A DNA stretch of 64,000 nt. It comes from Halobacterium sp. KA-4 (GTDB lineage Archaea > Halobacteriota > Halobacteria > Halobacteriales > Halobacteriaceae). The notes under the pieces are model-generated. The model saw only the letters and a program-made list of their open reading frames with translations. It did not search any database and was not told the origin of the DNA. The DNA is taken from positions 226,468-290,467 of the forward strand of contig NZ_JAJJZG010000002.1 in NCBI RefSeq assembly GCF_021028995.1, given 5' to 3'. The first letter of the stretch is position 1. Each line of letters starts with the position of its first letter. This document shows, one piece after another, positions 50,101 through 58,238 of the stretch. The translations under genes were made by a program, and so were the position numbers.

Positions 50101-51957
50101 TTACCCCTGGTAATGCTGGTCGTAAGCCGACTGGCCACCCGGGAATACTTGGGGAGGCTCGAGGTGATACGCGCCAGCACCGCGCTCCTTGAACACGTTC
50201 GAGACGAACTGCTCGCGGTTCACGACGTACGCCATCGCCTGCCGGACTGCCTTCGGCACCTTCTCCATGTGGAACCCAACGTAGTACGTGTCAATTGTCG
50301 GCACGCCGGAGTAGTTGACAGTCTGGTCGTTCTCCATGGGGCCGTACGTCCCGATTTCACGCCCACCCTCGCGGGTCTCCTCAACGGAGACAAGGCTGGG
50401 GTCGTACTGTGAGGTCGGAATCGGCGCGATGTCGGCGTTCTCGTTGATGAAGTAGTTGTACCGGGCGGACGTGTCGGAGATAATCGCGTTGTCGACGCCC
50501 TCGAAGGAGGCGGGGGCGCCGTGGTAGTCGTCGAAGGTGTCGAGGTTCACTTCGCCACCGTTGCCGGACTCCCAGTTGACGAACTGGAAGGGGCCGCAGC
50601 CGACGGGGTTGGACGCGGAGAACTCCGAGTACTCCATGTCGCCTTCGTAGCCGTCGATATCGCCGACGATGCCTTCAGGAAGCACGGAGAACGCGCCGTA
50701 CGCGAGCACTTCGAGCCCGTACGGGAACGGCTGCTCGAGGGAGAGCGTGAACTCGTAGGTGCCGGTAGCTTCGACGCCGGTGGCTTCTGTGATGTTGCCG
50801 TCGTCGTCGGTTTCGTGCTCAATGCCGAGCACGGAGACGGGGAAGTACTGGTTCGTGGAATTCGTCGACTCCATCACGCGGCGAATCGAGTAGACGACGT
50901 CGGCGGCCGTAAGCTCGCCGTAGTCGTTGTGGAACTGGACGCCTTCCTTGAGCGTGAAGGTGTATTCGGTGAGGTCGTCGCTGATCTCGTAGTCCTGAAT
51001 GAGGAGGTTCTCGACCTCAGTCGTTCCGTTGCGGTAGTTGAGTGGCGCGTCGAACATGTACATGACTTGCGCACCACTCTGTGTGTTGCCGGAGGCGGCC
51101 GGGTCGAGGGAGTTGAACGTGTCCGAGATCTCGCTCAGGCGGTCTTTGCCTTCGAGCGAATTGACGGCGATGTTCGCTTTCTGCCGGGACGCACCCATCC
51201 CGCCATACGGCTCGTAGTCGACGTGGTCGTACCAGAAGACTTCGTCCTTCTGGTGGTAGATGGGGATGAGGGCGCACGACTCCCACAGTGCCTCTTCCAT
51301 ATTGACGGCAGCTTCGCCACGGGTCTGGACTTCCGCCTCGGAGTCGCCCGGGTTGTCCAGAATGCGGCTGTACTGCTCGCTCATGTACTTCCGCACCTGG
51401 TCGGACTCTTCGGCATTTTCCGTCCAGAAGAGGCGGGCACCGTTCGCTCCGCTCTCGTTGTAGTTCGTGTTCTCCGGCTGGACGAGCTGCAGGAAGTTCC
51501 GGGGCTGGGGGTAGTCAGCGACCCAGCCGAGCGTGAAGGCTTCGTGGTTGCCCTGCTCGGTGTCGTTGAGGAGCGACCCGAAGTCCGCCTGATTGATGTT
51601 CATGTCGATGTGGGCGGACTCCAGACGGGCACGAATCGTGTTCGCCATTTCTTCCCAGGCAGGGTCCTGGTACTGGAGCCAGTTGAGCTCATAGCGATTG
51701 TTCGGCCCGTAGCCGGCGTCCTCCATCACCTGGCGGGCTTGGTCGACTTGCGTCTCGTTAATCCCGTAGGGATAGCTATCGAAATCCGGCGAGAACGCTC
51801 CCTTGTCCGTAGTCGTCGTGCCGCTCGAGGTCGACTCGCTACCGCTGTCTCCACCACTGCTGCAGCCTGCGACCGCAGAAGTGAGGGCGACCGCACCAGT
51901 TGCTTTGAGGAACCGCCGGCGGCTAGTATTCTTCTCATCTTTGCCTTTGCGTGGCAT
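50101..51957 (-). CDS. dppA: Peptide-binding lipoprotein (SBP family 5), circularly permuted
   Basis: 618 aa. A Tat signal (RRRFLK, residues 13-18) and lipobox (AGC, C32) anchor it outside the membrane. The mature part contains all blocks of family-5 binding proteins but in shifted order. Residues 62-265 match the normal C-terminal third (ARQVMEDAGYGPNNRYELNW; TLGWVADYPQPRNF at 142-155; LIPIYHQKDEVFWYDHV). Residues 275-560 match the normal N-terminal part (FNSLDP; YTFTLKEGVQFHN at 332-344; AADVVYS; VGCGPFQF at 452-459). Residues 566-618 (VRQAMAYVVNREQF onward) are those that normally precede residue 62. It is first in dppABCDF. Confidence 0.9.
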   Translation of the reverse strand: MPRKGKDEKNTSRRRFLKATGAVALTSAVAGCSSGGDSGSESTSSGTTTTDKGAFSPDFDSYPYGINETQVDQARQVMEDAGYGPNNRYELNWLQYQDPAWEEMANTIRARLESAHIDMNINQADFGSLLNDTEQGNHEAFTLGWVADYPQPRNFLQLVQPENTNYNESGANGARLFWTENAEESDQVRKYMSEQYSRILDNPGDSEAEVQTRGEAAVNMEEALWESCALIPIYHQKDEVFWYDHVDYEPYGGMGASRQKANIAVNSLEGKDRLSEISDTFNSLDPAASGNTQSGAQVMYMFDAPLNYRNGTTEVENLLIQDYEISDDLTEYTFTLKEGVQFHNDYGELTAADVVYSIRRVMESTNSTNQYFPVSVLGIEHETDDDGNITEATGVEATGTYEFTLSLEQPFPYGLEVLAYGAFSVLPEGIVGDIDGYEGDMEYSEFSASNPVGCGPFQFVNWESGNGGEVNLDTFDDYHGAPASFEGVDNAIISDTSARYNYFINENADIAPIPTSQYDPSLVSVEETREGGREIGTYGPMENDQTVNYSGVPTIDTYYVGFHMEKVPKAVRQAMAYVVNREQFVSNVFKERGAGAYHLEPPQVFPGGQSAYDQHYQG

Positions 51958-51981
51958 ACCCCCATTTCCATAGCTTACTCA

Positions 51982-51988
51982 CTTAAAG
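51982..51988 (-). promoter_or_regulatory. TATA box of the dpp operon
   Basis: Reads CTTTAAG within GACTTTAAGT on the minus strand, about 28 bases before the dppA ATG at 51957. Leaderless arrangement; no clear operator seen. Confidence 0.55.
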
Positions 51989-52331
51989 TCTTCGTGAACG
52001 GATGGCATGTTTTTGCGATAGAGTCCACAATATCTGTGTGAGTAACCAACAAACACCAAATACAGTCGGTAGATCAGGGATTATCGCGACAGAATCCAAA
52101 TCATCCACTTTATTCATGTTGGATAACAATTGCCGTGGTGATTATCTTTATGTGAGGGGCGGAGAGGTGGTGCTCCCGCCAAAATTGAGGAACTCCCACG
52201 AGAGTAACGATTAGCGCGGCGTAGCATAATTCGCGGATTAGCACGACGCAGAAGACCTGCCGTAGAGAGAGCGAACACTCGTCGGGCAGTGCTGTCGGTG
52301 GGGTTGGTGGCTCTGATATGATGAGTTCGGG

Positions 52332-52373
52332 TTAACCAACAGAACCTCGCTTACCGGGAGTTCTGTTAGTTAA
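52332..52373. repeat. 14-base inverted repeat with 14-base spacer
   Basis: TTAACCAACAGAAC (52332-52345) and GTTCTGTTAGTTAA (52360-52373) are inverted with 13 of 14 bases paired; the spacer is also 14 bases. The right arm overlaps the end of the decayed SWIM gene. It could be a bidirectional terminator, the end of a mobile element or a recombination site. Confidence 0.65.
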
Positions 52374-52632
52374 GGCTTGTGCGCGCCTGGTCCCGGAGCC
52401 GTCCATCTGGCCGCGGAACACGGCCGATCTTGAGTTCGACGTCCACGCGCCGCAGGTGCTTATAGCAGCCCTCCGGCGTGCGATACCCTCAATCCGGGCA
52501 GGTGCACGTCTCGGCGACGACGTCAACCTCGTACCAGTTCCCAGACGCCGACCGCACCCCCTAGCGGCCGCTTTTTCGAGCAAAAGAGACGGCCATCGAC
52601 TCCTCGGGGGATCGCTTCGTTCGTAGTTCAAG
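52366..52632 (-). pseudogene. Decayed SWIM zinc-finger protein gene
   Basis: One reverse frame reads RTKRSPEESMAVSFARKSGR, stop, GVRSASGNWYEVDVVAETCT, CPD, stop, GYRTPEGCYKHLRRVDVELK and IGRVPRPDGRL to a final TAA. The SWIM signature CxCP(x)n-CxxKH/CKH is obvious (CTCPD ... CYKHLRRV), as in haloarchaeal SWIM proteins. In-frame UAG and UGA codons interrupt it, the second where Trp is expected, so the gene is dead or recoded. No start codon is clear at the upstream end, where the sequence runs into the decayed frame at 52628. Confidence 0.7.
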
Positions 52633-53023
52633 ATCCACTCGTGCGATCCTTCCGGGACGGTTTCGGGAATCGCGCTGAGTTGTTCGGAGGACATAATTCG
52701 GTGAAGACGCGAGTACGCCTCCACCGCTCCGCGGGCGCAAATGAACACCACCGCAACCGAGCGCCTATGATTCTGGGGGATTCGATGAGCTGCTCGGCCG
52801 GCCGACTAATCCGAGAAAGCCGATCACGAACAACCTCGGCGACGTCTGCCGCCCATGCAGCGAGGGAGAACGCCGAACGGAGAGACATCCATGAACCTGA
52901 GCCGTTCACAGACACCTTTACGTCGCCATACACCCGTTCGTTCGCGGGAATGATTCGCGCCGTCACCTCGAGATCGTCCCCCGATCCCGCAAGCACAAGG
53001 CGCGCAACGGCGGTCACGGACAT
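52628..53023 (-). pseudogene. Possible decayed gene upstream of the SWIM remnant
   Basis: An open reverse frame starting MSVTAVARLVLAGSGDDLEV reads plausibly (acidic strand-rich, then helical AAWAADVAEVVRDRLSR) for about 90 codons, then loses haloarchaeal composition. From about 52780 a different frame takes over (RRSVAVVFICARGAVEAYSR, SSEQLSAIPETVPEGSHEWI) and leads toward the SWIM remnant. This suggests one or two frameshifts in an old gene. No family recognised. Confidence 0.35.
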
Positions 53024-54872
53024 TCGACACCACCTCGTAGCAGTACACAGCAATCTCGTTCCCAACAGCCACCAGCGGTCACGCCGACTGTTGTAACCCA
53101 CCCTAAATTCCAGGAATCCCAAACGTACGGCCTGAGTCTCATACGGCCACACACCATGCGCCACCCATAATTCAGCCCCCTACTCGCCATACGTGGCCCC
53201 CGAGCACTTCACGACCACCCCAGTACCGCCACGTCCAGCCCTGCACCGACCCGCAGTACCCGCGTGCCGTCGCCCCAATCACGCGGCTTCATCGCACGAC
53301 AACCAGCAAACCCATCTACGGGTGGCTGTTCGTCGCAACCCGGGACACTGGGCCCACGGGCGACCGACACCTCACCCACGGGACCCAACACCGATGCACC
53401 ACTCGAAGACAACAGCGGCCAGCAACTACAAAGACGGTCTCTTCCACAAGAAAACAGCCGAGAGAGCTCTGTACCGTCACCACCGCTGGTGAGTCGCTAG
53501 CTGGCGGTTAGTGGGGAGCGAGACGTGAAGGGGCGAGAGGCCAGCGAGCCGAATGAGCGTGCTCAGGGATGGCTGCGGTTACCGACCACGGAGTGCAAAC
53601 CACGATCCAGCGAGGGGGTGTGTGCGTGTCGGGGCTGCAGGTTGGGGGTGAACAACGGGTGCAATCCGGCGACGCTAACGCATGGGCGTCGACGCTCCGT
53701 CCGATCCGTGGTTGCGGTCAGCCGTTCAGATCGCTCTCGTCGTCGCCGCGGGAATCGCGAGCCGGCGTGACTCTGTACAAGTATTGGCGACGCCAGCAGC
53801 GGCCGGCAGCGCGATCCGCGACGACGGCATCGGGCGACCGGTCGGCGCGGCCAGCCCCGGCTCGTAGCCGGCCATTGACCGGCGACTTACATGCCCGCAA
53901 ACCGCCAGCCGACGTCTGGCTTCGCTGCTGGCACTCCCGCCATCGAACCGCGTCAGCGGCCCCCGAGCACGCCGGCACTTCCCTATCGCTGGCGCCACCC
54001 TCGCGGTGGCCCACACCACCCCTAGCAAGGCCACATCATCGACGCAAACATCCCCAAAAGCGGGAGTCTGTACAACAATTTCGGCACGACTAGCGTCACA
54101 CCACACCCCCATCGATCGTCGGAGCCACAGCTGCCTACACGCCCGGGAGACCGGCTCGCAACCCGCGCTCGGCGTCCGCCCGCAGTCGCGCCACCACGAA
54201 TCCACACGTGCCCACGGCGAGTCGCTGCCCGCCCTACAGCGGGGGTTGTCGGTGGAGCTTGCGGAGTGGGAGGGGCTCTGTAGGGGGTGTGATTGAGGCC
54301 GGGTGGCCATTCGCTGTAGGTGTGGTGGTTACGTTGATCCTGAAGGCGGCGTTTAGCGGGTGAGGCGTCGCTGTACGGTCGGTGTTTCGTGTCGACGTGC
54401 GGTGGCGGCGGGCGGGCAGTTCGGCCACATCGGCACCGTGTATGCAGGAGGTACAGAGAATTATTGGGTGGAAGGCGACCTGAATGCCCATAATTCTCGA
54501 GGTGGCGGTTGGTGGTTCGGATCGTAGATGGTGGGGCAGCGGGTGTGCGTTGCAGACTTCGTGGTCTAGAAGCCAGCCGGTACGTTGCCGATCTGTAGTT
54601 TGTTTGCTGGTGATCCGAGGAGTATGCGTCCACGACGGTGCCGCCAGCCGCCTCGGCTCGCCGCTCCGGAGGCTGTTTCCTCGTAGCACGCGGGGTTTCT
54701 CGTCGTCGTGAGGGGTCGTCTGCAGTAGAGCTGTTCGGGACCCACACAGGGCGTTCGTGGCCGCGCGGTCAGGCACGGCTGCACCGAAGGATGGGAACGA
54801 CTGGTAGTGGCGGTGAGCGTCTGGAATGCGGTGTCGTAGCCTACAAATGGGTGGGGAAAGTACGACGCCTAC
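53024..54872. other. Gene-poor stretch without supportable genes
   Basis: About 1.85 kb in which none of the open frames shows acidic composition, a TATA box or a known motif. Open frames at 53193 (+), 53682 (+) and 54022 (-) were examined and read as chance. Base composition is skewed: C-rich on the plus strand up to about 53.4 kb, G-rich from about 54.2 kb. It holds repeats of CCCATAATTC and the inverted repeat at 54456. Probably old mobile or accessory DNA in decay. Confidence 0.55.
54456..54498. repeat. Inverted repeat in the gene-poor region
   Basis: GAGAATTATTGGG (54456-54468) and CCCATAATTCTC (54487-54498) pair with a one-base bulge around an 18-base loop. The word CCCATAATTC also occurs at 53164-53173 in direct orientation to the right arm. 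Confidence 0.6.
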
Positions 54873-55730
54873 ATGAACGTCGCTGACGCGATGACCCCTC
54901 GGGATGACGTAGTGACGGTTGAGCTTCCGGGGACGCGGGACGACATCCTCGAGTATATTCAGGAGCGGGCGTTCTCCTCCGTGCCCGTGGTGAAGCCGAC
55001 GAGCGACGGCGAGCAGTACCGGGGACTGGTGTCCCGGGACGACCTCATCGAACATCCCGAGGAGGACCAGTTAGCGATGCTGATGCGGGACGTGCCGACG
55101 ACGACCACGGACGCCACCGTCCGGGAGGTCGCGGGGCTGATGCACCGCGAGGGGACGCGTCGCGTCCCGGTCGTCGAGGACGGCCACCTCAAAGGCATCA
55201 TCACGGTCACGGACGTCGTGCGCGCCATCGCGGACGGCGAGGAGGACGGCGACACCGGTGTCGGCGAGCTCGCGCGGAAGGACGTGAACACGACGTACGC
55301 GGAGACGCCGCTGACCGTCGCGGAGCGCGAAATCTCGTACGCGAACGTCCCCTACACCGTCGTCTTGGGCGAGGACGCCGAGATGGCGGGGATGCTGACG
55401 GAGGTGGACATCATCGAGGTCGCGCGCGTCGTCGAGGGCGAAGCCGACACCGGTGACTCCATCGCGGACGACGACGATGACTGGAAGTGGGAGTCCATCA
55501 AGGCGGTCGGCGCGCGCTATCTGCCGACGCGGAACGTCGAAATCCCGGCGGCGCCCGTGCGGGAGTTCATGACGCCCGACGTGGTGACGGTGACCAAGCG
55601 CCGGAGCGCCCGCGAGGTCGCACAGACGATGCTCACCAACGACATCGAACAGGTGCCGCTGGTGTCCGGCGACAGCCTCGTCGGCATCGTGCGCGACGTC
55701 GACCTGCTGGCGGGGCTGACCGATGAGTGA
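54873..55730 (+). CDS. Protein with four CBS domains
   Basis: 285 aa consisting of two Bateman modules: CBS1 (about 1-60, MNVADAMTPRDDVVTV), CBS2 (about 70-125, RRVPVVEDGHLKGIITVTDV), CBS3 (about 135-195) and CBS4 (about 225-285, VREFMTPDVVTVTKRRSARE). An acidic linker (DDDDDWKWES) lies near residue 203. CBS pairs bind adenine nucleotides and sense energy state. Its TGA overlaps the glyS start by eight bases, so it may be cotranscribed with glycyl-tRNA synthetase. Confidence 0.88.
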   Translation: MNVADAMTPRDDVVTVELPGTRDDILEYIQERAFSSVPVVKPTSDGEQYRGLVSRDDLIEHPEEDQLAMLMRDVPTTTTDATVREVAGLMHREGTRRVPVVEDGHLKGIITVTDVVRAIADGEEDGDTGVGELARKDVNTTYAETPLTVAEREISYANVPYTVVLGEDAEMAGMLTEVDIIEVARVVEGEADTGDSIADDDDDWKWESIKAVGARYLPTRNVEIPAAPVREFMTPDVVTVTKRRSAREVAQTMLTNDIEQVPLVSGDSLVGIVRDVDLLAGLTDE

Positions 55731-57450
55731 GCTCGACGAGCTCGCGCGGCGACGCGGGTTCTTCTTCCAGGCGAACGAGGCCTACGGCGGCGTCTCGGGG
55801 TTCTACACGTACGGCCCGGAGGGCGCAGCGCTGAAGCGCAACGTCGAGGAGACGTGGCGCGACCGCTTCGTCACCCGCGAGGGGAACATGGAAATCGATG
55901 CGCCGACGGTCACACCCGAACCCGTCTTCGTGGCTTCGGGGCACCTCGACGGTTTCGACGACATGCTCGTGGAGTGCGCGGAGTGCGGGGAGAGCCACCG
56001 CGCGGACCACGTCGTCGAGGACAACACGGACATCGCGGACGCCGAGACCTACCCCACGGAGAAGGTTGAGGAAGTCATCGCCAAGCATGACCTCGTCTGT
56101 CCGTCGTGTGGCGCGCCGCTGGCGGGCCAGTCCGTCGACGAGTTCAACCTGATGTTCGAGACGTCCATCGGGCCGGGGTCGGGCCAGCCGGGCTACCTGC
56201 GACCGGAGACCGCTCAGGGGATGTTCACGGAGTTCCCGCGCCTCAAGGAGTACGCGCGCAACCAGCTGCCGTTCGGCGCCGCGCAAATCGGGACGGGTTA
56301 CCGGAACGAGATTAGCCCGCGGAAGGCGCTCGTTCGTGCGCGCGAATTCACGATGGCGGAGTTGGAGTTCTTCGTGGACCCCGAGGGCAACGGCCCCGAC
56401 CTCTCCCGGGTCGCGGACGTCGAACTGCCGCTGTACCCGGCGGGCGCACAGGAGTCCGAGGGCGAGGAGTACCTCCACCTGACGCCGCGCGAGGCGCTCG
56501 AGGAGGGCGTCGTCGGCGACGAGTGGGTGGCGTACTTCCTCGCGCGCTCGAAGGTGTGGTTCGAGCGCGTCGGCGTGGACATGGAGCGGTTCCGGTTCCG
56601 CCAGCACCTCCCCGGCGAACTCGCCCACTACGCCAGCGACTGCTGGGATGCGGAGGGCGAGGTCGACGGCGACTGGATCGAATTAGAGGGCGTCGCCTCC
56701 CGCACTGACTACGACCTCTCGAAGCACAGCGAGCACGCCGACGACACCTTCACCATCTTCAAGCAGTACGACGAGCCGAAGACCGTCGAGCGCGCGACCG
56801 TCGACCCCGACATGTCCTACCTCGGGCCGGAGTTCGGCGGCGATGCCGGTGCCGTCGAGGACGCCCTGGAAGCGCTCGCGGAGCGCGACCGCTCGGCGTT
56901 CGACGGCGACGAAGTGACAGTAGAGGTCGACGGCGAGGCGTACACGGTGCCGACGGAGAAGACCGGCTTCGCCGTCGAGGAAGTCACGGAGTCGGGCCGC
57001 CACATCGTCCCGCACGTCGTCGAGCCGGCGTTCGGCGTCGGGCGCGCGGTGTACACGGTGCTGGCGCACAACTACGACGAGGACGAAGTCGAGGGCGAGA
57101 CCCGCGACGTGCTGCGGCTGCCCGCGGAAGTGTCGCCAACGACGGTCGGCGTGTTCCCGCTGATGGACAAGGACGGCCTCGGTGACACCGCACGCGACCT
57201 CGCGGCGGACCTTCGCGAGGCCGGACTCTCGGTGACGTACGACGACTCCGGGAACATCGGCCGGCGCTACCGACGTCAGGACGAGGTCGGGACGCCGTAC
57301 TGCGTCACCGTCGACTACGAGTCCCTTGAGGACGACACGGTGACGCTGCGGGACCGCGACACCACCGACCAGGTGCGAGTCGATATTGATGACCTCGTAG
57401 ACGTCGTGGCCGCGCTCCGGGACGGCGAGCGCGACTTCGCGGACCTGTAA
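55723..57450 (+). CDS. glyS: Glycyl-tRNA synthetase
   Basis: 575 aa class II synthetase of the alpha2 archaeal and eukaryotic type. N-terminal LARRRGFFFQANEAYGGVSG (about 7-26), a zinc-ribbon insertion with CAECGESH and CPSCGAPL (about 86-130), motif 2 region FGAAQIGTGYRNEISPR (about 184-200), motif 3 in EPAFGVGRAVYTVL (about 434-447) and a C-terminal anticodon-binding domain. The ATG lies inside the end of the CBS gene. Directly followed by the dolichol-kinase-like gene. Confidence 0.95.
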   Translation: MSELDELARRRGFFFQANEAYGGVSGFYTYGPEGAALKRNVEETWRDRFVTREGNMEIDAPTVTPEPVFVASGHLDGFDDMLVECAECGESHRADHVVEDNTDIADAETYPTEKVEEVIAKHDLVCPSCGAPLAGQSVDEFNLMFETSIGPGSGQPGYLRPETAQGMFTEFPRLKEYARNQLPFGAAQIGTGYRNEISPRKALVRAREFTMAELEFFVDPEGNGPDLSRVADVELPLYPAGAQESEGEEYLHLTPREALEEGVVGDEWVAYFLARSKVWFERVGVDMERFRFRQHLPGELAHYASDCWDAEGEVDGDWIELEGVASRTDYDLSKHSEHADDTFTIFKQYDEPKTVERATVDPDMSYLGPEFGGDAGAVEDALEALAERDRSAFDGDEVTVEVDGEAYTVPTEKTGFAVEEVTESGRHIVPHVVEPAFGVGRAVYTVLAHNYDEDEVEGETRDVLRLPAEVSPTTVGVFPLMDKDGLGDTARDLAADLREAGLSVTYDDSGNIGRRYRRQDEVGTPYCVTVDYESLEDDTVTLRDRDTTDQVRVDIDDLVDVVAALRDGERDFADL

Positions 57451-57452
57451 CG

Positions 57453-58016
57453 GTGAGCGAACTCGATCGCCGGCTCGTCCACGCCAGCGGCGTGCTCCTC
57501 CCCGGGGCGTTCCTCGCTGGCGTCCTCCCGTGGCCGGCGGTCCAGTGGCTGCTCGTCGCGGGGTCGGTCGTCGCGGCGGGCCTCGAAGCACTGCGGCTCT
57601 CCGGCTACGTCTCGTGGTGGATTTTCGACCGCCTCACCCGCGAGTACGAGCAGGACAACCCCGCAGGGTACGCGCTGTACATGTTCTCGTGGACGGCGAC
57701 CGCGTGGCTGTTCGACCCCACGATTGCGGTGCCCGCGATGCTGATGCTGGCGCTCGCGGATCCCGCGAGCGGCCTGCTCTCCCAGACCAGCGGCCTCGAA
57801 ATGAAACAGGGGTGGGTGTTGCTCGCGACGTTCGGCATCTGCATGGCCATCGCGAGCCTGCTCGGTGTGCCGCCCGTGCCGGCTGCAGCCGGCGCGCTCG
57901 CCGCGACGATTGCCGACGGCACCAACCCGGTGGTTCGCGGCTACGTCATCGACGATAACGCCTCCATTCCGCTCGGTGCGGCGGCGGCGATGTGGCTCGT
58001 GTGGACGTTCGTGTGA
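57453..58016 (+). CDS. Dolichol kinase / CTP-dependent prenol kinase-like membrane protein
   Basis: 187 aa from GTG, only two bases after the glyS stop. Five or six helices. The pattern RRLVHASGVLLPGAFL, FDRLTREYEQDNPAGYALYM, ADPASGLLSQTS and IADGTNPVV fits the dolichol kinase and phytol kinase family (RxxxH, polar loops between helices, D-P-A-S and D-x-x-N-P motifs). It may phosphorylate dolichol for N-glycosylation, or another isoprenoid alcohol. Confidence 0.8.
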   Translation: MSELDRRLVHASGVLLPGAFLAGVLPWPAVQWLLVAGSVVAAGLEALRLSGYVSWWIFDRLTREYEQDNPAGYALYMFSWTATAWLFDPTIAVPAMLMLALADPASGLLSQTSGLEMKQGWVLLATFGICMAIASLLGVPPVPAAAGALAATIADGTNPVVRGYVIDDNASIPLGAAAAMWLVWTFV

Positions 58017-58205
58017 AATCAGTCTACGGACCGCTGCTAACTCGATCTTTTACGACACCTCGGAGCCCGTGTTCGCTCACGCTTGCGTGGCCGTCTCGTG
58101 GACCACTATCTACAAGCGTGGCGAGCGGGGGAGTTCGAGGTGTTCACAGACGGGGTAAGCGACAGATACGCGAGGAGCAGCGAAACCACGTTGGCGGGTG
58201 CGACA

Positions 58206-58214
58206 GTTTAAACC
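58206..58214 (+). promoter_or_regulatory. TATA box of hel308
   Basis: GTTTAAACC about 29 bases before the hel308 ATG at 58239. Confidence 0.5.
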
Positions 58215-58238
58215 GCGGGACGCGCCTACTTCGGCGTA

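Noticed and set aside
53193..53492. Plus-strand frame of 99 codons in the gene-poor region
   Set aside because: Product rich in Pro, His and Arg with no acidity, promoter or known motif; overlaps another equally open frame.
53682..53867. Short frame with one hydrophobic segment (MGVDAPSDPW start)
   Set aside because: No TATA box, product loses sense after the hydrophobic stretch, and no family recognised.
54234..55055. Reverse frame of 273 codons spanning the CBS gene start
   Set aside because: Antisense to the CBS gene at one end and without haloarchaeal composition at the other.
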